DNA of 64,000 nucleotides from Blautia parvula (GTDB taxonomy: Bacteria > Bacillota > Clostridia > Lachnospirales > Lachnospiraceae). This document shows positions 60,412-64,000 of this stretch, piece by piece (the first letter of the stretch is position 1; every line of letters begins with the position of its first letter). Under the pieces are notes generated by a model. The model made no database searches. It saw only the letters and a program-made list of their open reading frames with translations, and was not told where the DNA came from. The stretch lies in the NCBI RefSeq assembly GCF_020215665.1, contig NZ_CP084061.1, positions 5,988,501 to 6,052,500 of the forward strand. Direction: 5' to 3'. A program made the translations under genes and the position numbers.

Positions 60412-61332
60412 ATGTTAGACAATTTCAGAGAATGGCTTTCAGACAATCTGAGGTATATTCTTCTGGGTCTGGCTATTTTGGTCGTTCTGGTGGTTCTGTT
60501 TTTCGGCATTAGAGCCCTGACGGGCGGTTCTTCAAAAGAAGAAAAGAAGCCGGACGCACAGACAGAGCAGCAGAAAGGGTCTGACGATACCAAGAAGTCG
60601 AAAGATTCTGATGCTGATGCAAAAGCACAGGACGAGAAAAAAGAGGATGAAAACTCTTTGGAGAAAAATGCATACCCTGAAGTAAATTCTTTGATTGATG
60701 CATTTTATACAGCCTGGGGAGAGAAAAATGTTGACCGTATGAAAGAACTTGCGGACAGCTTTGATGCCACAGACGAAGCAAAAGTATTAAATGCCACTTA
60801 TATTGAAAGTTACAGCAATATCAATGTATATACGAAAAAAGGTCTCACAGATGACAGCTATGTAGTATTTGTTTCCTATGACCTGAAGTTTACCGATGTA
60901 AATACACCGGCTCCGGGGCTGGCACAGCTTTATGTGGTAAAAAAGGATGACAAATACATGATCCATAATGACAAGAATGATACGGAGGTCAATGAATACA
61001 TTGACAAGACCAATCAGGATGAGGATGTCAAGAAGCTGATCAGTGAGGTGGAGACCAACCTGAACAAGGCGATGGAGTCAGATGCTGATTTGAAAGCTTT
61101 TGAAGAACAGCTTGGACAGGAAACCAGTATGGCTTCTATGGCGGACAACGGCTCTGAACTGACAACTCAGGATGTCTGTAATATGCGTTCCGAGGCAGGA
61201 ACAGACGGAGATATTCTCCAGGAACTGCAGGCCGGAACAAAAGTGACCAAGGTTGACAATGCAGACGGTAATTGGATCAAAGTAGAATACAATGGACAGA
61301 CCGGATACATTTTCGGAGATTTGTTACAGTAA
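60412..61332 (+). CDS. Membrane-anchored SH3-domain protein
   Basis: 306 aa. It has one membrane helix (about 15-35), then a long Lys/Glu/Asp-rich linker (40-85), a middle domain with NTF2/DUF-like pattern (SLIDAFYTAWGEKNVDRMKEL), and a bacterial SH3 domain at the C-terminus (CNMRSEAGTDGDILQEL...GNWIKVEYNGQTGYIFGDLLQ). SH3b domains bind cell-wall peptides or ligands, so a wall-associated role is likely. It follows the tRNA gene and has GAAGGAGG before the ATG. Confidence 0.85.
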   Translation: MLDNFREWLSDNLRYILLGLAILVVLVVLFFGIRALTGGSSKEEKKPDAQTEQQKGSDDTKKSKDSDADAKAQDEKKEDENSLEKNAYPEVNSLIDAFYTAWGEKNVDRMKELADSFDATDEAKVLNATYIESYSNINVYTKKGLTDDSYVVFVSYDLKFTDVNTPAPGLAQLYVVKKDDKYMIHNDKNDTEVNEYIDKTNQDEDVKKLISEVETNLNKAMESDADLKAFEEQLGQETSMASMADNGSELTTQDVCNMRSEAGTDGDILQELQAGTKVTKVDNADGNWIKVEYNGQTGYIFGDLLQ

Positions 61333-61336
61333 AATA

Positions 61337-61376
61337 AAACTGGTGTACAGTGAAATTCATCACTGTACACCAGTTT
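61337..61376. terminator. Bidirectional terminator, SH3 gene and deacetylase gene
   Basis: AAACTGGTGTACAGTGA (61337-61353) and TCACTGTACACCAGTTT (61360-61376) form a 17-bp perfect stem with T-runs on both strands. Confidence 0.93.
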
Positions 61377-61383
61377 TTTCAGT

Positions 61384-63012
61384 TTATCTGATAGCGCCGT
61401 ATGCAATGCCGTCTCCAAGGGATATTCCTTTGGCGGCTGCCAGTTCACTGACAGTTACCATCTGGAAGCCTTTGGCTTTCAGCGCCGGTACGATCATATC
61501 CACCGCGTCTGCCGTAGGGCCGTGAATATCATGCATAAGAATCACATCTCCGTCCTTGGCGGCCATGACTGCGTCATAAGTGCTCTGTGCATTTCGAGTT
61601 TCCCAGTCCAGCGTATCTACAGACCAAAGAATCATAGGAAGCCCTACATTGGCCTTAGTAGTAGAGTTATAAGCGCCGTAAGGCGGGCGTACTAAGGTAG
61701 CTCCGTGTCCTACGATCGCTGCAATTTTGCTGTTGGTGGATTCCACCTCATTCTGTACGCCGGAGGCATCCAGGGAATCCAGGCTTGTGTGGTCATAAGT
61801 GTGGTTGGCCAGTTCGCATCCCATACTGTCCATTTTTCTGACTGCGTCCGGATAACTGGGGACATTTTGGCCGAGCATGAAGAACGTTGCTTTTGCTCCG
61901 TTTGCCTGCAGTGTGTCCAGAATCCGATCTGTGTATTTTCCGGGACCGTCGTCAAAAGTCAGGGCAACCATAGGGCCGGAACCCGCAGCGGCAGTCTTTG
62001 CCGCTGCTTTGCTGTCCCAGACACCATTGTCTTTCAGGAAATAAGCCTTGCCGTCAACCGTGATCCATCCGGTAGCCATACTGCCGTCTTTGTTCAGATA
62101 GTACCAGTCTTTTCCAATCTGGAGCCATCCGGTCTTGGCAGTACCGTCACTCTTCAGGTAGTACCATTTTCCGTCATCTTTGATCCAGCCTTTTCCTGCC
62201 AGAGTACCGTCATCTTTCAGATAATACCTCTTGCCGTCCACAGTTACCCATCCGGTCTGAGGCTTGCCGTCATCACCCAGGTAATACTTTTTGCCGTCTT
62301 TTTCTTCCCAGGAGTTGGTGACCATTTTGCCCTCGCTGTCCAGTAAGAAATTCGTGCCGTCAGAGGTGATCCAGCCAATCATCATGGCGCCGTCCTCATC
62401 ACGGAAGTAATACCAGGAATCCTCGATTTCCTTCCACCCGGTACTTATGGTTCCGCTGCTGTCCAGATAATAGCGGTTGCCGTCACGCTCCACCCATCCG
62501 GAGGCCATGGAACCGTCATCCTGCAGATAATAGCTCTTACCATCCACGTCTATCCATCCGGTAGCCATGGTTCCGTCATCCTTCAGATAGTACCACTTTT
62601 CGTCATTTTTGACCCAGCCCGTTGTGGGAACTCCGCTTTCATCCAGATAATACCAGGATTCACCTTCCGGCTGTACCCAGCCGGATGCGGGAGTGCCGTT
62701 TTCCTTCAGGTAATACCGCTTACCCTTGTCGGTAACCCATCCGGTTTTTACATACCCTTCATCATCGAAATAGTAGCGGGTTCCGCCCACTTCACGCCAG
62801 GTGTTCTTGATAACAACACCGTCGTGGTAGACGAATTTCCTGCCGGAGTCATTATAGACCCAGTGGTCTTCCTTCATGGCTTCCTTCTTGTTGCTGTAGG
62901 TATCCATGCTGGTCTTGACCGCAGAAAAAATATACTTAGGCACAAAAATCAGCACGGCACCCAGAATACAGGTCAGCAGAAGGATGCCCGCGGTTTTCTT
63001 TTTGTTTTTCAT
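61384..63012 (-). CDS. Polysaccharide deacetylase with cell-wall-binding repeats
   Basis: 542 aa from ATG 63012 (MKNKKKTAGILLL), with AAGGGG upstream; an N-terminal signal/anchor helix is at about 9-28. About fourteen repeats of roughly 20 residues with the pattern GW-x-x-DG-x-YYL cover residues 50-345, like choline- or glucan-binding modules. The C-terminal NodB domain has TFDDGP, the metal ligands in HTYDH, RPPYG and the late LMHDIHG. It probably deacetylates peptidoglycan or another wall glycan at the surface. Confidence 0.92.
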   Translation of the reverse strand: MKNKKKTAGILLLTCILGAVLIFVPKYIFSAVKTSMDTYSNKKEAMKEDHWVYNDSGRKFVYHDGVVIKNTWREVGGTRYYFDDEGYVKTGWVTDKGKRYYLKENGTPASGWVQPEGESWYYLDESGVPTTGWVKNDEKWYYLKDDGTMATGWIDVDGKSYYLQDDGSMASGWVERDGNRYYLDSSGTISTGWKEIEDSWYYFRDEDGAMMIGWITSDGTNFLLDSEGKMVTNSWEEKDGKKYYLGDDGKPQTGWVTVDGKRYYLKDDGTLAGKGWIKDDGKWYYLKSDGTAKTGWLQIGKDWYYLNKDGSMATGWITVDGKAYFLKDNGVWDSKAAAKTAAAGSGPMVALTFDDGPGKYTDRILDTLQANGAKATFFMLGQNVPSYPDAVRKMDSMGCELANHTYDHTSLDSLDASGVQNEVESTNSKIAAIVGHGATLVRPPYGAYNSTTKANVGLPMILWSVDTLDWETRNAQSTYDAVMAAKDGDVILMHDIHGPTADAVDMIVPALKAKGFQMVTVSELAAAKGISLGDGIAYGAIR

Positions 63013-63241
63013 TACATTAACCCCTTTGTAATTGATATGTCCGGTCATATCTGACCGGGCACATTCATAAGTACACGTTATCATTATACTATCGCAGTGG
63101 AAGGATTGGCAAGGCGCAAACCGAAAAAATGTCGAAATAACTGCTTAAGATATCTTAAAGGCATGGGAAAGCGAGCGCTTTACTTGCGGGCAGAACTTGT
63201 GATATACTCTTTATCATAATACGTAAAGGAGCGCACAAAAC

Positions 63242-63979
63242 ATGCGTTTAAATAAATATCTGAGTGACGCCGGCGTCTGTTCCAGGCGGGAAGCGGACCG
63301 TCTTGTGCAGGACGGTAAAGTTACGGTGGACGGGAAAACGGCTGTTCTCGGCATGCAGATCGAGGAGGGACAGGAGATTTGGGTGAACGGAAAAGAGGTT
63401 CGCCGTGAAGAAAAAAAGGTCCTTCTTCTCTTTCACAAGCCAAGAGGAATTGAATGTACAGCCAATCCAAAAATAAAAAATAATGTAATCTCTTATATAG
63501 ATTACCCAATTCGGATATATTATATAGGCAGGCTTGATAAAGATTCAGAAGGACTTCTGCTTCTGACGAACCAGGGTGAACTGGTCAATAAAATGATGCG
63601 GGCCGGCAATTGTCATGAGAAAGAGTATCTGGTGACTGTGGATAAGCCTGTGACAGATGATTTCATCAGAAAAATGTCATGCGGTGTCCCGATTTTGGGA
63701 ACGGTGACGAGAAAATGCCATGTGGAAAAGACAGGTGAAAAGTCATTCTGCATTATACTGACCCAGGGTCTGAACCGTCAGATCCGGCGGATGTGTGAAT
63801 ATCTGGGATATAGAGTAAAACGTCTGAAACGGGTTCGCGTCATGAACCTGGAGCTGGGCAGCCTGCCGGCAGGACAGTACCGGGAGGCTACAAAAAAGGA
63901 ACTGGAGGAGCTGAAAAGTCTCATCCGGGATTCTTCGGAGACAACTGTCATAAGGAAAAATGAACGGAGGAAAAGGTAA
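63242..63979 (+). CDS. rluF: 23S rRNA pseudouridine synthase, RluF-like (RsuA family)
   Basis: 245 aa. The N-terminal S4 RNA-binding domain is MRLNKYLSDAGVCSRREADRLVQDG (1-60). The catalytic Asp is in YYIGRLDKDSEGLLLLTN near 95-112. The end LNRQIRRMCEYLGYRVKRLKRVRVMNLEL is typical of the RluF branch. It modifies one uridine in 23S rRNA (position 2604 in E. coli numbering for RluF). AAAGGAG precedes the ATG. The exact target is inferred. Confidence 0.88.
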   Translation: MRLNKYLSDAGVCSRREADRLVQDGKVTVDGKTAVLGMQIEEGQEIWVNGKEVRREEKKVLLLFHKPRGIECTANPKIKNNVISYIDYPIRIYYIGRLDKDSEGLLLLTNQGELVNKMMRAGNCHEKEYLVTVDKPVTDDFIRKMSCGVPILGTVTRKCHVEKTGEKSFCIILTQGLNRQIRRMCEYLGYRVKRLKRVRVMNLELGSLPAGQYREATKKELEELKSLIRDSSETTVIRKNERRKR

Positions 63980-63980
63980 C

Positions 63981-64000
63981 ATGGACAAGACAGCGAGGAT
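63981..64000 (+). CDS. Start of a following gene (truncated by window edge)
   Basis: ATG 63981 is preceded by GGAGG (63966-63970) and begins MDKTAR. It is 1 nt after the pseudouridine synthase stop, so it is probably in the same operon. Too short to identify. Confidence 0.5.

Overview
The window looks like a chromosomal segment of a spore-forming, obligately anaerobic Firmicute of the family Lachnospiraceae, probably Blautia or a close relative. This is inferred from gene content: SpoIIGA/SigE/SigG, a YlmC/YmxH sporulation protein, a type I dehydroquinate dehydratase, DUF5688 and DUF4179 proteins, a YesM/YesN-type two-component system beside a CUT1 sugar transporter, a T-box thrS leader and many AAA-ATPase-like/PDDEXK proteins. 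No rRNA, phage, IS transposase or CRISPR array was seen. One tRNA gene (Arg, anticodon CCG) is present.

Layout. 1-1.5 kb: end of a sigma factor gene and its DUF4179 partner. 1.8-3.8 kb: aroE (-) and aroD (+), separated by structured intergenic DNA. 4.0-5.7 kb: spoIIGA-sigE behind a recognisable Spo0A-type promoter. 5.8-7.5 kb: an AAA-ATPase/PDDEXK protein. 7.6-11.6 kb: an IclR/KdgR-like regulator, eda, kdgK and a second PfkB kinase (2-keto-3-deoxygluconate catabolism). 11.6-12.1 kb: a nested giant palindrome and a 25-bp tandem repeat. 12.1-15.6 kb: ylmC, a GtrII-like membrane protein and a GH51 arabinofuranosidase. 15.7-21 kb (-): uppP, T-box-controlled thrS, sigG and a Gfo/Idh/MocA oxidoreductase. 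21.4-28 kb: sugar ABC transporter plus sensor kinase and AraC-type response regulator. 28-30.5 kb: an AT-rich accessory island with an unannotated 29-aa holin-like toxin and a two-gene AAA15 ATPase/TOPRIM-like pair that resembles abortive-infection systems. 30.5-34.8 kb: small ORF, ATC-hydrolase-like protein, GNAT, M42 peptidase, and a queuosine-precursor transporter with a radical-SAM protein behind a preQ1-I-like riboswitch. 35-40.5 kb: nrdR and a complete peptide ABC transporter. 40.5-41.5 kb: gene-free DNA with two copies of a covarying palindromic element. 41.6-49.8 kb: alaA-like aminotransferase, DMT and MATE transporters, MarR and a heterodimeric ABC exporter. 49.9-53.5 kb: DAHP synthase behind an aromatic-rich leader peptide attenuator, then topB. 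53.6-57 kb: ArsR regulator, citrate synthase, YqeG phosphatase, EF-P. 57-64 kb: ImmA/XRE pair, DUF5688 protein, tRNA-Arg, SH3 protein, polysaccharide deacetylase with cell-wall-binding repeats, and RluF-like pseudouridine synthase.

Four regulatory or structural items stand out. (1) A 34-codon leader peptide with ten Trp/Tyr/Phe codons, an antiterminator and a terminator precede aroF. (2) A family of about 200-nt palindromic elements (at least three copies) shows compensatory base changes around a conserved core. (3) A preQ1-I-like riboswitch ties an unnamed radical-SAM gene to queuosine salvage. (4) The AT-rich island carries a type I toxin and a candidate antiphage gene pair. The usual spoIIGA-sigE-sigG-ylmC cluster is scattered over about 15 kb, with sigG inverted.
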